Positions 9,172 to 15,836 of a stretch of DNA of 29,860 bases are shown here, piece by piece. Each line of letters begins with the position of its first letter. Position 1 is the first letter of the stretch. Source of the stretch: a virus; the IMG/VR virus record IMGVR_UViG_3300009180_000152, positions 1 through 29,860 of that record; one strand, given 5' to 3'. Below the pieces are notes generated by a model. It saw only the letters and a program-made list of their open reading frames with translations. It did not search any database and was not told the DNA's origin. The translations under genes were made by a program, and so were the position numbers.

Positions 9172-9190
9172 TCGAGCCTGATTAGGCCCC

Positions 9191-9199
9191 TAATAAATA
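9191..9199 (+). promoter_or_regulatory. late-type promoter box (TAATAAATA)
   Basis: The box ends five bases before the ATG at 9205. It follows a short GCCT/AGGC hairpin in the gap after the SPASM-type gene. Similar boxes precede many starts in the left half of the window. Confidence 0.45.
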
Positions 9200-9204
9200 T
9201 TTTT

Positions 9205-9828
9205 ATGAACCTACAATCTTTAAATCCTAATAATTTTTATCATAAGATATTTTATGAATCTTGTGCAGAATTTGAGGAAGTACGAGAATTATGTCTGAGC
9301 GAAGATAATTGGCTTAGAGAAATATATACTCCAAAGTTTTTAATTTTGGAAAAACACGTAGGGTATGTAGTAGTTTACGATAAAATTACGCACGAACCGG
9401 TTGTAATGGCCGGGTTATTCAATGATGGGCGATATCCATCTAATATCGCTATACATCTGCATCGAGCATACCTGTTTCCTAAATATAGACAAAGAAGTTT
9501 TAGAGGAATGGTAGATATATTCCGTATGGTAGACGCACAGATAATTAAACCTTTAAATTTAATTAAACAGTTTGATGCTTACTTTATAACGATACAGTCT
9601 CGTGAGAAAAAAGAAACTGTGGGATGGTGGAATGTATATCATTCTGCATTTTGTAAAGCTATCCCCGGTCTTAAGAAGGGGGAAGGCTTTATACAAACGT
9701 GTCCATATGATGTACAAAAATGTTGGCAATATCATCTGTATTATGAACATGTTCCAGGTACATGGGCGACCTGGGATAAACGATCTGTCACTGAAGAGGA
9801 TTGGAAAAAAATGCCAATAGGGGATTAA
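9205..9828 (+). CDS. GNAT-like acyltransferase fold protein (tentative)
   Basis: This 207-residue protein has a stretch that fits GNAT folds. A strand (YVVVYDKITHEPVVMAGLF) is followed by a strand and turn (IAIHLHRAYLFPKYRQRSFRG) where GNAT enzymes bind the acyl-CoA pyrophosphate through an R/Q-x-x-G-x-G/A loop. The match here is loose, KYRQRSFRG. The C-terminal part is rich in Trp, Tyr and His. If correct, it would transfer an acyl group within the island pathway. A late-type box lies just upstream and the oxygenase-like pair follows six bases later. Another possibility is a phage-specific fold of unknown role. Confidence 0.5.
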   Translation: MNLQSLNPNNFYHKIFYESCAEFEEVRELCLSEDNWLREIYTPKFLILEKHVGYVVVYDKITHEPVVMAGLFNDGRYPSNIAIHLHRAYLFPKYRQRSFRGMVDIFRMVDAQIIKPLNLIKQFDAYFITIQSREKKETVGWWNVYHSAFCKAIPGLKKGEGFIQTCPYDVQKCWQYHLYYEHVPGTWATWDKRSVTEEDWKKMPIGD

Positions 9829-9834
9829 AATAAA

Positions 9835-10518
9835 ATGACTACAAAATACTATCACTCGCTAGACTTTGATCTATCCATTGAGGCTAAGCAATGGGTTTTA
9901 GATAGATACAAAGATAAATTTAAAGAACAATTTTATCATCACGACGATACATCGGAATTCTTTTCAAAACAAGCACAAGAAGAATGGCATTCAAGTCTAG
10001 TGGGTATCGAAATTAATGATTTTTTAAAAAATTACGGGTGTGATACTAGTATGGCAGGTATTACTACATTCATATGTAATAGAGAAGAATACTATCCAGG
10101 AAATCCGCATATGGATATCCTATGTAAAAGTCTTATCAATAAAGTATTAGGTACTACATACAAATACGAAAAAGTTATCAAGACAAGATTAAACATCATG
10201 GTACAAGGAAATCCAGAAGATGAAATGTGGTGGTGGGGTGACTTTGGCCCGGATCATCCTGCTTTGGCTGACGTTGAATATCTTGATTTAAGCACAAATC
10301 TTCCGTTTACCTGTAGAAATATTCCGGGAAAAACTAAAGAAGACAGATTAAAATTAGCAGGAACTCCTACCTGTATAGCAGGAAATATATTAATGCCCAC
10401 TGCATTTGTTAAAACAGATTGTGTGCATACAGTAAACTGTAGTCCCGTTCCTCGAATAATTGTAACAGTTCCATTGGATAAGTCAATTGAAGAAATTTTA
10501 TCATTCACTAACGTTTAA
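9835..10518 (+). CDS. 2OG/Fe(II) oxygenase-like protein, tandem copy A
   Basis: This 227-residue protein carries an HxD at H92/D94 (NPHMDI), a later H198 (KTDCVHTV) and R207 (PRIIVTV). This order is the metal and 2-oxoglutarate signature of cupin-fold oxygenases. A tryptophan-rich MWWWGDF lies between them. Residues 4-26 (KYYHSLDFDLS, then WVLDRYKDK) align with the start of the next protein, and the shared ending (KTDCxHTV, PRxIVTVxLDKSIEE) shows a tandem duplication. The reaction would be an oxidation coupled to 2-oxoglutarate, with unknown substrate. The 3' end overlaps copy B by 32 bases. Confidence 0.6.
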   Translation: MTTKYYHSLDFDLSIEAKQWVLDRYKDKFKEQFYHHDDTSEFFSKQAQEEWHSSLVGIEINDFLKNYGCDTSMAGITTFICNREEYYPGNPHMDILCKSLINKVLGTTYKYEKVIKTRLNIMVQGNPEDEMWWWGDFGPDHPALADVEYLDLSTNLPFTCRNIPGKTKEDRLKLAGTPTCIAGNILMPTAFVKTDCVHTVNCSPVPRIIVTVPLDKSIEEILSFTNV

Positions 10519-11131
10519 TTTTTCTAACAATGCTCGAGAATGGATTTTAAATCGATATAAAGATCGATTAACGGGCAACATTGGACATAATACTGACCTA
10601 ACTCAATACACTCCGGAAGCACAAGCTGAATGGCGTAATAGTATAGTAGGGCAAGAATTAAATGCCTTTTTAAATCAATACGGGTGTGATACTGAATTTG
10701 GTGGTATAAACGTGTTTATGTGTACATTGGGTAACCCGGATCCACATATTGATACAAAGGCTGATCCTAAAACAGGCGCAGTCTACAGAATACGGTCAAG
10801 ACTAAATGTCATGGTCATGGGAAATCCCTATGATCCTTTAATTTGGTGGGGTAGTCTTGAATACGACGATCCTAGGATAGTAGAAACTAAATTCCTAGCA
10901 CCTAATGGTCGTGAGTATACCAACAAGAGTGTTCCAGGGCATGACACACAAAGTAGATATGAGTTTTTAGGAGCTCCAGAGTTAGTTGCAAGAAATGTCT
11001 ATACTCCCAGCGCATTTGTCAAAACAGATTGCGCTCATACAGTACATTTTACGCCTGGCCCAAGACTGATTGTTACTGTAGCATTAGATAAATCAATTGA
11101 AGAGCTTGTATGTTTAAATTTAACGAATTAA
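10487..11131 (+). CDS. 2OG/Fe(II) oxygenase-like protein, tandem copy B
   Basis: This 214-residue paralogue of copy A has H87/D89 (DPHIDT), H184 (KTDCAHTV) and R193 (PRLIVTV). The start is a TTG at 10487 inside copy A. It is chosen because the residues KFYHSLTFNFS then align with KYYHSLDFDLS of copy A, and the next ATG would cut this region off. The 3' end overlaps the following radical SAM gene by 22 bases. Nested starts on both sides suggest strict co-translation. It lacks the roughly ten-residue insertion that copy A has after its HxD motif. Substrate unknown. Confidence 0.6.
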   Translation: MKKFYHSLTFNFSNNAREWILNRYKDRLTGNIGHNTDLTQYTPEAQAEWRNSIVGQELNAFLNQYGCDTEFGGINVFMCTLGNPDPHIDTKADPKTGAVYRIRSRLNVMVMGNPYDPLIWWGSLEYDDPRIVETKFLAPNGREYTNKSVPGHDTQSRYEFLGAPELVARNVYTPSAFVKTDCAHTVHFTPGPRLIVTVALDKSIEELVCLNLTN

Positions 11132-12207
11132 AACAAATACATCTTGAAATTACCAATAACTGTCAAGCCAGTTGTCCCCAATGTCAGCGAAACATACATG
11201 GTGGGCTAGATAATCCATTGATAAAATTATCTAGTTGGTCTTTGGAACAGTTTAAAAGTATTATGACTGCGGATGTACTAAATCAAATTGACAAGTATTA
11301 CTTCTGCGGTAACTTTGGTGATCCGTTATTAAACAATGATCTAATCGCAATGATTGAATACTCTGTGTCTGTTAATCCCAATTTACACGTATGGATCTAC
11401 ACCAACGGAAGCCTTAGATCTAAAGACTGGTGGCAACAGTTAGCCAAAGCTCTGCCAAAAAATCATAGGGTAGTTTTTGCTATTGACGGATTAGAAGATA
11501 CACACAGTTTGTATCGGGTAGGTACTGACTTTGATAAGATCATAGATAATGCTTACGATTTTATACAAGCTGGAGGCATTGCTGAGTGGGCATTTATTCG
11601 ATTTAAACACAATGAGCATCAAGTTGCCAAAGTCAAGCAATTAGCCAATGAGTTAGGATTTGAATCATTTTCGATGAAGGACAGCGGCCGTTTCTTCTTT
11701 GATCCAACTTTTCCTGTTTATGATAAAAATGGGGATACTACACGACTTCTAGAGCCAAGCGGCTACAGCGAAATTAAATTTATCGATCGAAACGCTATAA
11801 CTAATTTTCGAGATATTGCAAAAGAAAGTATTATCAAATGTGGCGCAATAGAACAACATGAACTATATATCGATGCATACGGGCAAGTATTTCCTTGCTG
11901 TTATCTGGGCATAATACCATATATACCGGTAGATACTATTGTTGGTATGACTCAGATTAGGTTGCAAATGTTAAATGAATATCACAGCCTAATTGAAGCT
12001 CTAGGCGGTGCTATATCACAGAATGCTTATCACTACTCCATTAAGGATATTATTAATAGTGAGATGTATCAAAACATCTGGGAGAAATTTTGGAATAACA
12101 AGCAATTAAACATGTGTGTAGCAATGTGTGGAACATCGTCAAAGATATCTAAGCCTAAAGAAATGTTTATTGAACGTAGTGATTTAGATGGTACCAGGGT
12201 CAGTTAA
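11110..12207 (+). CDS. radical SAM/SPASM-type protein 2
   Basis: This 365-residue protein has the cluster site near its start, C18, C22 and C25 (TNNCQASCPQC), then YFCGNFGDP in place of GGEP, and an AIDGLEDTHSLYR segment nearly the same as one in the protein at 7888-9171. The C-terminal cysteines (KCGAIEQ, then YIDAYGQVFPCCYLG, then CVAMC) match a SPASM-like auxiliary-cluster domain. It is about 60 residues shorter than its paralogue, mainly in the middle. It begins inside the oxygenase copy B gene. Its 3' end overlaps the convergent PP-loop gene by 24 bases. Confidence 0.85.
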   Translation: MFKFNELKQIHLEITNNCQASCPQCQRNIHGGLDNPLIKLSSWSLEQFKSIMTADVLNQIDKYYFCGNFGDPLLNNDLIAMIEYSVSVNPNLHVWIYTNGSLRSKDWWQQLAKALPKNHRVVFAIDGLEDTHSLYRVGTDFDKIIDNAYDFIQAGGIAEWAFIRFKHNEHQVAKVKQLANELGFESFSMKDSGRFFFDPTFPVYDKNGDTTRLLEPSGYSEIKFIDRNAITNFRDIAKESIIKCGAIEQHELYIDAYGQVFPCCYLGIIPYIPVDTIVGMTQIRLQMLNEYHSLIEALGGAISQNAYHYSIKDIINSEMYQNIWEKFWNNKQLNMCVAMCGTSSKISKPKEMFIERSDLDGTRVS

Positions 12208-12804
12208 CCCACATTGTGCAAATCCCCAGTTGCGTTCGTTACAACCATTGCAACTGTTACATTTACCTATTTCCAATATTGAACAACTGTGTGTAAGATA
12301 GAACAAGGCTTCTTGTTTATGACGCACAATAAGATCAATAATGTAGCCCTTGGTTATATCTTTGAAGGGTAACTTGATTATTTCAGTATCACCTGTGGGA
12401 GCAGGATCGTAACCAATAATGTGTTCAGGCAGTTGAGTAATTACGCCGCCGTATATAGAATTAAATCCCATATGCATAACGCTAGTTGCGCCACTCATAA
12501 CTTGTAGGTGACCGGGTAAACTAGGATCGCCAACTTCGTGGGGGTCTTTATAAGGTATATTGAACTGTGAGTGTACGTGAGCTATAACAGGACGAGTAAA
12601 ATAACGAGAACCCTCAGTCCTGTTTACAGTAAAGGGTATAATTTGATGCAGGTTACCTTGTTCAGCATTGGCCTTCAATAACAAGTAATAGAGTATAGCA
12701 CTATCCATTCCACCACTTATGAATATAGCGATCTTTGTGGGAGTTAAGGGTAGATCAATTGAAACAGTACGTTCTATGCCACCGGCACTACAATTAAATT
12801 TCAT
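12184..12804 (-). CDS. QueC-like PP-loop ATPase
   Basis: This 206-residue protein has the PP-loop SGGMDSA at 30-36 (ATP pyrophosphatase site). Near the C-terminus it has four cysteines, C174-x7-C182-x2-C185-x2-C188 followed by NER, which match the zinc site of QueC, the 7-cyano-7-deazaguanine synthase. QueC turns 7-carboxy-7-deazaguanine into preQ0 and is used in tRNA queuosine and in phage DNA modification. No QueD, QueE or FolE partner is visible, although radical SAM proteins lie next door. None of those has the short QueE form that I can recognise. It may instead be a related amidating or adenylating enzyme of the island. A TATAAATA box lies four bases before the start. Confidence 0.65.
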   Translation of the reverse strand: MKFNCSAGGIERTVSIDLPLTPTKIAIFISGGMDSAILYYLLLKANAEQGNLHQIIPFTVNRTEGSRYFTRPVIAHVHSQFNIPYKDPHEVGDPSLPGHLQVMSGATSVMHMGFNSIYGGVITQLPEHIIGYDPAPTGDTEIIKLPFKDITKGYIIDLIVRHKQEALFYLTHSCSILEIGKCNSCNGCNERNWGFAQCGLTDPGTI

Positions 12805-12808
12805 AGTA

Positions 12809-12817
12809 ATATTTATA
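12809..12817 (-). promoter_or_regulatory. late-type promoter box (TATAAATAT)
   Basis: This is the closest match to the T4 TATAAATA late box in the window. It lies four bases upstream of the QueC-like start and is divergent from the box at 12819-12828. Confidence 0.55.
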
Positions 12818-12818
12818 G

Positions 12819-12828
12819 TATTAAATAC
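12819..12828 (+). promoter_or_regulatory. late-type promoter box (TATTAAATAC)
   Basis: The box is divergent from the previous one. It drives the dehydrogenase-like gene with a 26-base leader that contains AAAGGAAA, a plausible ribosome binding site. Confidence 0.5.
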
Positions 12829-12854
12829 CTAGTTAATAATAAAGGAAATCAATT

Positions 12855-13502
12855 ATGAACATAGTTGTATTTGGGGGTGGTCAACCTGGTAAATTTGGCA
12901 ATGATTTTTGTAAGATCGCTCGTAGAGAAGGGCATAATGTTTTTATCCTATCTCATAGAGACTATGCCAACGGTGACCCACAACACACGCATACCGACGT
13001 CAATGAAAGACAGTATGTGGTTGAAGATTTCAATCGGCTAATCCAATCAATTGATCACATAGACATATTTCTTTACAATGGACGCATGGATGGATACCCG
13101 GGCAGACCTGAACAATTCACATCTACTGCAAGAGTAAGTTCGGATATGTGGTATAGTAACTTATACTTTACTGTTGTCTTAGCCCACATATTATCTATCG
13201 AAGCTCTAAAGAAAATGTCCAAGGGTAGTAAGATAGTATTCTTGACCACAGGTATGGCCACAGAATTTGAAAGAACCACATGGACTGAAATGGCTGGATA
13301 CGCTGGTGTTAAAGCGGCACAAAATCACCTTATGTTATCTTTAGCCAATCACAATGATCGTGAAGCATTTGTTTGTTCAATTAGTCCACATTTTCCCTAC
13401 GAAGATAGACCCGCCTACAATCGTGTATGTAGAAGTGTCTACGATAATATACTAGGGTTTGATTCTACTCAAAACGGAAAAATAAAAGTAATACACGGGT
13501 AG
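12855..13502 (+). CDS. short-chain dehydrogenase/reductase-like protein
   Basis: This 215-residue protein has the Rossmann start of the SDR family: VVFGGGQPGKFG at 4-15 binds the dinucleotide, and YNG at 74-76 takes the place of the NAG motif. TTG at 131-133 supplies the usual catalytic Ser/Thr position, and YAGVK (Y149, K153) is the catalytic YxxxK. The length is near the lower end for the family. It would reduce or oxidise a hydroxyl/keto group with NAD(P). Sugar-nucleotide or island-product processing is plausible. It ends the enzyme island. A ribosome binding site (AAAGGAAA) lies just upstream. Confidence 0.7.
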   Translation: MNIVVFGGGQPGKFGNDFCKIARREGHNVFILSHRDYANGDPQHTHTDVNERQYVVEDFNRLIQSIDHIDIFLYNGRMDGYPGRPEQFTSTARVSSDMWYSNLYFTVVLAHILSIEALKKMSKGSKIVFLTTGMATEFERTTWTEMAGYAGVKAAQNHLMLSLANHNDREAFVCSISPHFPYEDRPAYNRVCRSVYDNILGFDSTQNGKIKVIHG

Positions 13503-13503
13503 A

Positions 13504-13719
13504 CTAGCTGTAGTCTGGAACGTCGCCACCGTACTTGGTGCTCTTGGCTTTCTTGCCTTTGAGATAATGGCCGTTGCCATCAGTGTGACCTTTGCCTTTA
13601 GAAGTGTGAGCACGGAGCCCTTGGCTCACACAACTACTGTAGTCCGAACGTCCTAGTCGACGACCCGAACGGCAAAGTTTAGGATCTGTTTTTTCTGTTA
13701 TAAATTCATGGGCTCTCAT
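13504..13719 (-). CDS. small basic phage protein with MRAHEF start
   Basis: This 71-residue protein begins MRAHEFITEK, an N-terminal style I recall from many late proteins of T4-like phages from aquatic habitats. It continues with a Gly, Ser, Lys and His-rich low-complexity C-terminus and two cysteines (C16, C30). It has no membrane segment. A late-type box lies five bases before the ATG. A virion-associated or DNA-contacting role is an inference from basic charge and late promoter type. The 3' end abuts the convergent dehydrogenase-like gene. Confidence 0.6.
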   Translation of the reverse strand: MRAHEFITEKTDPKLCRSGRRLGRSDYSSCVSQGLRAHTSKGKGHTDGNGHYLKGKKAKSTKYGGDVPDYS

Positions 13720-13724
13720 AACAA

Positions 13725-13733
13725 TATTTATCT
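13725..13733 (-). promoter_or_regulatory. late-type promoter box (AGATAAATA)
   Basis: On the minus strand AGATAAATA precedes the ATG at 13719 by five bases. It overlaps the region just before the 3' end of the SleB-type hydrolase gene. Confidence 0.5.
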
Positions 13734-13735
13734 GT

Positions 13736-14410
13736 TTAGATCCGTTCCTGGTAAAAGTGATGTCCGCCTATACGGCCTACATGTTCTTTTGCCTTTGCCC
13801 ATGGTGGACGAACTGTGACTGCGTGGAACCAAAGTGATTTAGCGTACTTGACACGCCACTCCCAAAATGACCCGTTGTCTTCTAGCAGTTCACGAGCTAT
13901 ACGTTGGCTTTCTTCCCAACGCTCGTCACTAGACTTAGGGTTTTTAACTTTGGAGCACACCCAACTAAATTGGCATGTGGCTACTTGGTTCCATACTGTG
14001 TGGGTTTCCTGGGTCGTTCTGAACATAGTGCGTTTTTCCACTACCACATCCCGGGAATAAGAGCGTATCATTTTCTGATCCACCACTCCGCAAATAGTGC
14101 GGCCGAATCTAGAATCTTGTGCTCTGTTGAGAGTGACTAGGCCAACTGCGACCTTACCCTCTTCTGGTTCTGACGCCGCTTCAAAAAAGATATTGCGGGC
14201 CAAACATTGTAACTCTTTAAGATCTACCACAGGGGTAGCGATGGCTGTTACGACTCCACCTACTCGTTCCCTAGTCATACCCACAAATGAATTTGTAGCT
14301 ACGATATAGGGTTGACCCTCTAATCCTTGGGTCTCGGCTTGACTGACACTTTGGAAAGCCAGAACCGATAATACTATTAGCGCACATACAGCACGGCGTA
14401 TCATAGACAT
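13736..14410 (-). CDS. secreted SleB-type cell wall hydrolase (lysis-type)
   Basis: This 224-residue protein starts with a signal peptide (basic MSMIRRA, hydrophobic LIVLSVLAF, cut near SQA-ET at residue 25/26). The cell wall hydrolase SleB family core (Hydrolase_2) follows, from LQCLARNIFFEAASEPEEGK, with E77 in the place of the catalytic glutamate. GKVAVGLVTLNR, CQFSWVC and WFHAVTVRPPW complete the family pattern. It would cut peptidoglycan in the periplasm, a role as endolysin. AGGAGG lies eight bases before ATG 14410, which fixes the start. It has its own consensus promoter at 14545-14573. A second family member lies at 22543-23073. Confidence 0.8.
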   Translation of the reverse strand: MSMIRRAVCALIVLSVLAFQSVSQAETQGLEGQPYIVATNSFVGMTRERVGGVVTAIATPVVDLKELQCLARNIFFEAASEPEEGKVAVGLVTLNRAQDSRFGRTICGVVDQKMIRSYSRDVVVEKRTMFRTTQETHTVWNQVATCQFSWVCSKVKNPKSSDERWEESQRIARELLEDNGSFWEWRVKYAKSLWFHAVTVRPPWAKAKEHVGRIGGHHFYQERI

Positions 14411-14544
14411 ATCGTTGTCCTCCTATTGTTTAAATTGTCTCTATCTGTGTGTTGCAAACTCGAAAAAACCGAGATGCGTAGTTTTAATTACTCCATAATT
14501 TCAATTTGTAAACGAAAACAGGCCATTTTGAGCCCGTTTTGTTA
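14411..14544 (-). promoter_or_regulatory. long structured leader of the SleB-type hydrolase gene
   Basis: About 130 bases separate the -10 box from the ATG, unlike the short leaders elsewhere. On the minus strand it contains an AAAAC-GGC / GCC-GTTTT hairpin soon after the start. A CTCG / CGAG stem with a T-rich loop and an ideal AGGAGG follow near the end. This could time lysis by attenuation or RNA folding; function not shown. Confidence 0.4.
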
Positions 14545-14573
14545 ATTATATACTAACAGAACTATTATGTCAA
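14545..14573 (-). promoter_or_regulatory. consensus sigma-70 promoter for the hydrolase gene
   Basis: On the minus strand TTGACA (14573-14568) is followed by 17 bases and TATAAT (14550-14545), a perfect consensus. Its spacer has no GGTAAAACC box. It overlaps the 3' end of the 14565-14762 gene and is the only clear sigma-70 promoter in the left half. Confidence 0.75.
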
Positions 14574-14762
14574 GTCCGTGTCAGTACCCCCAGTTGATTG
14601 TGTATATGTTCGCTTTTCTTTACGTGGGGGCTGTATCTGTGAATGCAGTTCTGCTTGGATCATATCTCGTTTAAATGAGTTACGAGCTTCTGCATTGGTG
14701 TACGTGGCCATAAAGCGTTTAGTCTGTTTGCTGAGTTTAAAATTACTTGTGGGTTTTAACAT
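14565..14762 (-). CDS. small unrecognised basic protein
   Basis: The start ATG at 14762 is chosen because TAGGAG lies five bases upstream; a longer open frame to 14843 lacks such a site. This gives 65 residues, rich in Lys, Arg, Gln and Thr, with a helical centre (RNSFKRDMIQAELHSQ). There is no membrane segment or known motif. It is divergent from the coiled-coil gene at 14829-15098, with an inverted repeat between them. A small DNA-binding or accessory role would fit its charge, but this is speculation. Confidence 0.5.
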   Translation of the reverse strand: MLKPTSNFKLSKQTKRFMATYTNAEARNSFKRDMIQAELHSQIQPPRKEKRTYTQSTGGTDTDLT

Positions 14763-14791
14763 AGTGTCTCCTATACTATTATGTATGCGAA

Positions 14792-14817
14792 CCAGATCTG
14801 CCCTCAGCAGATTCTGG
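14792..14817. repeat. inverted repeat between divergent genes
   Basis: CCAGATCTGC (14792-14801) and GCAGATTCTGG (14807-14817) pair over ten bases with one bulged base. It sits between the starts of two divergent small genes and could be an operator or a transcript hairpin. Confidence 0.5.
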
Positions 14818-14828
14818 CCCTGGTAAGT

Positions 14829-15098
14829 ATGACTATGTTCCAATTAAACAAAATCCGTGCCCATATAAAAATGCTGGCATTTGAAAAGACCAAACTAGAG
14901 ATGTATCTCAATGAAGCCAAAAGGGACACTCCGGAAAACGTCAAACGTATAGCCGATATCGAAAGAAGCCTTAATAGGGTCACTAAGAATATATTGGCTT
15001 TTGAAACCAAACTAGCCCGCTTTGAAACGGCTCCAGCTCGCCCTGTGTCTAGAGAAGCCATAGGCAGTGATGATCCCAGCAAGCCCCTAATAGGTTAA
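14829..15098 (+). CDS. small coiled-coil protein
   Basis: The ATG at 14829 gives 89 residues; an upstream ATG at 14781 would extend through the inverted repeat. The central part is a long charged helix with heptad-like spacing (IKMLAFEKTKLEMYL, then IADIERSLNRVTKNILAFETKLARFE). A short proline-rich tail (APARPVSRE) follows. No family is recognised. A coiled-coil oligomer, scaffold or partner subunit is plausible. The stop overlaps the convergent gene at 15095-15265 by four bases. Confidence 0.55.
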   Translation: MTMFQLNKIRAHIKMLAFEKTKLEMYLNEAKRDTPENVKRIADIERSLNRVTKNILAFETKLARFETAPARPVSREAIGSDDPSKPLIG

Positions 15099-15265
15099 GC
15101 GGCCAGTAGGTGAAACAGATAGTCTTGATCTGATATTAGCCTAGTACGTGGACCAGACCCCCACCATACGTTGAGATCCACAATCCAGTAGACCTGATTC
15201 CACACGAATGACCCATTGGTCAACTGTACAGGGTAGTAGGCATAGCACTTGATATCATGCGTCAT
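15095..15265 (-). CDS. small unrecognised aromatic-rich protein
   Basis: The start at 15265 is preferred because GGGAG lies nine bases before it; a longer frame would begin at 15289. This gives 56 residues with many Trp and Tyr (IKCYAYYPVQL, YWIVDLNVWWG), like a small beta-rich protein. No motif is recognised. A TAAATA box lies at 15291-15301. The leader contains a 17-base sequence repeated at 29466-29482. Confidence 0.5.
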   Translation of the reverse strand: MTHDIKCYAYYPVQLTNGSFVWNQVYWIVDLNVWWGSGPRTRLISDQDYLFHLLAA

Positions 15266-15267
15266 CG

Positions 15268-15284
15268 GATTCGCTCCCGGGTAA
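15268..15284. repeat. 17-base repeat, copy 1
   Basis: GATTCGCTCCCGGGTAA at this site is identical to 29466-29482, 14 kb away. This copy lies in the leader of the 15095-15265 gene and includes its ribosome binding site on the minus strand. The other copy lies in a candidate non-coding RNA. Confidence 0.7.
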
Positions 15285-15290
15285 ATCAAA

Positions 15291-15301
15291 GATATTTACA
15301 C
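15291..15301 (-). promoter_or_regulatory. late-type promoter box (GTGTAAATATC)
   Basis: The minus strand reads GTGTAAATATC about 25 bases before the ATG at 15265. A GGTAAAACC box lies seven bases farther upstream (15308-15316), without a -35 element. Confidence 0.4.
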
Positions 15302-15394
15302 ATAATTGGTAAAACCATCGTCCCGTAAAGTCCTAAGGTGTTGAGCACGAAGTGCGACGCGGTAGCGCAGAAATTTTCGCTATACGAAAGGCCC

Positions 15395-15404
15395 TAGTAA
15401 ATAC
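15395..15404 (+). promoter_or_regulatory. late-type promoter box (TAGTAAATAC)
   Basis: The box lies four bases before the ATG at 15409. The 16-base string from the box to the ATG (15396-15411) is repeated exactly on the minus strand at 16450-16465. Confidence 0.5.
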
Positions 15405-15408
15405 TCAC

Positions 15409-15615
15409 ATGCACCCCTCCCCTCACACGTATATTCAATACTGTGTATACACTAGTCATCCAGACTTCAAACAGGTATTCGAGTACATTAGCACGAATAA
15501 TATACTCTACGAAGTACACCTAAATCGCACACGTTTTTGGATAGAAAGAAAAAGCAAAACCCATACAGAGTTTATACTCAAACACTATCATTCAGTATCA
15601 GAGGTAAAAGAATGA
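15409..15615 (+). CDS. small unrecognised protein coupled to 15612-15836
   Basis: The ATG at 15409 is chosen because a late-type box ends five bases before it. The protein has 68 residues. It looks alpha/beta (TYIQYCVYTSHPDF, then VFEYISTNNILYEVHL, then TRFWIERKS), with many His and Tyr. No known motif is visible. Its TGA overlaps the next ATG (ATGA at 15612-15615). The pair resembles two-gene late modules near tail genes, since a tail-chaperone-like gene follows on the opposite strand. Confidence 0.5.
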   Translation: MHPSPHTYIQYCVYTSHPDFKQVFEYISTNNILYEVHLNRTRFWIERKSKTHTEFILKHYHSVSEVKE

Positions 15616-15836
15616 ACGTACAAGAATTAAGCGATCAAGCTAAACAACAGGTCACACAGGGTCTAGATCCAGCCAAGTGGATTGAAGAGTATAATCTAAA
15701 GTTTGCCCAGCTGGTTGTTGATGACTGTGTTAGCCAGTTAGAAGCCAGTGTTGAACACTACGACTTAAGAGCTAGTTTCAGCCCACAGCAAACTATACAA
15801 GCAAGTATAGCGTATCTAAAGCAACGTTACTCGTAA
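15612..15836 (+). CDS. small helical protein, unrecognised
   Basis: This 74-residue protein starts from the ATG in the ATGA overlap. It is mostly helical and acidic at its centre (ELSDQAKQQVTQGLDPAKWIEEYN, split by a short loop, then LVVDDCVSQLEASVEHYD). There is no membrane segment, signal or catalytic motif. The 3' end overlaps the convergent tail-chaperone-like gene by ten bases. Late expression is expected from the upstream box. Function unknown. Confidence 0.55.
   Translation: MNVQELSDQAKQQVTQGLDPAKWIEEYNLKFAQLVVDDCVSQLEASVEHYDLRASFSPQQTIQASIAYLKQRYS

Noticed and set aside
13504-13719. Peptide precursor (RiPP-like) for the radical SAM proteins
   Set aside because: The product is a basic Gly/Ser/Lys-rich protein with a late-type promoter and an MRAHEF start common in phage late proteins. 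It has no leader-core layout and lies on the opposite strand beyond the SDR-like gene.
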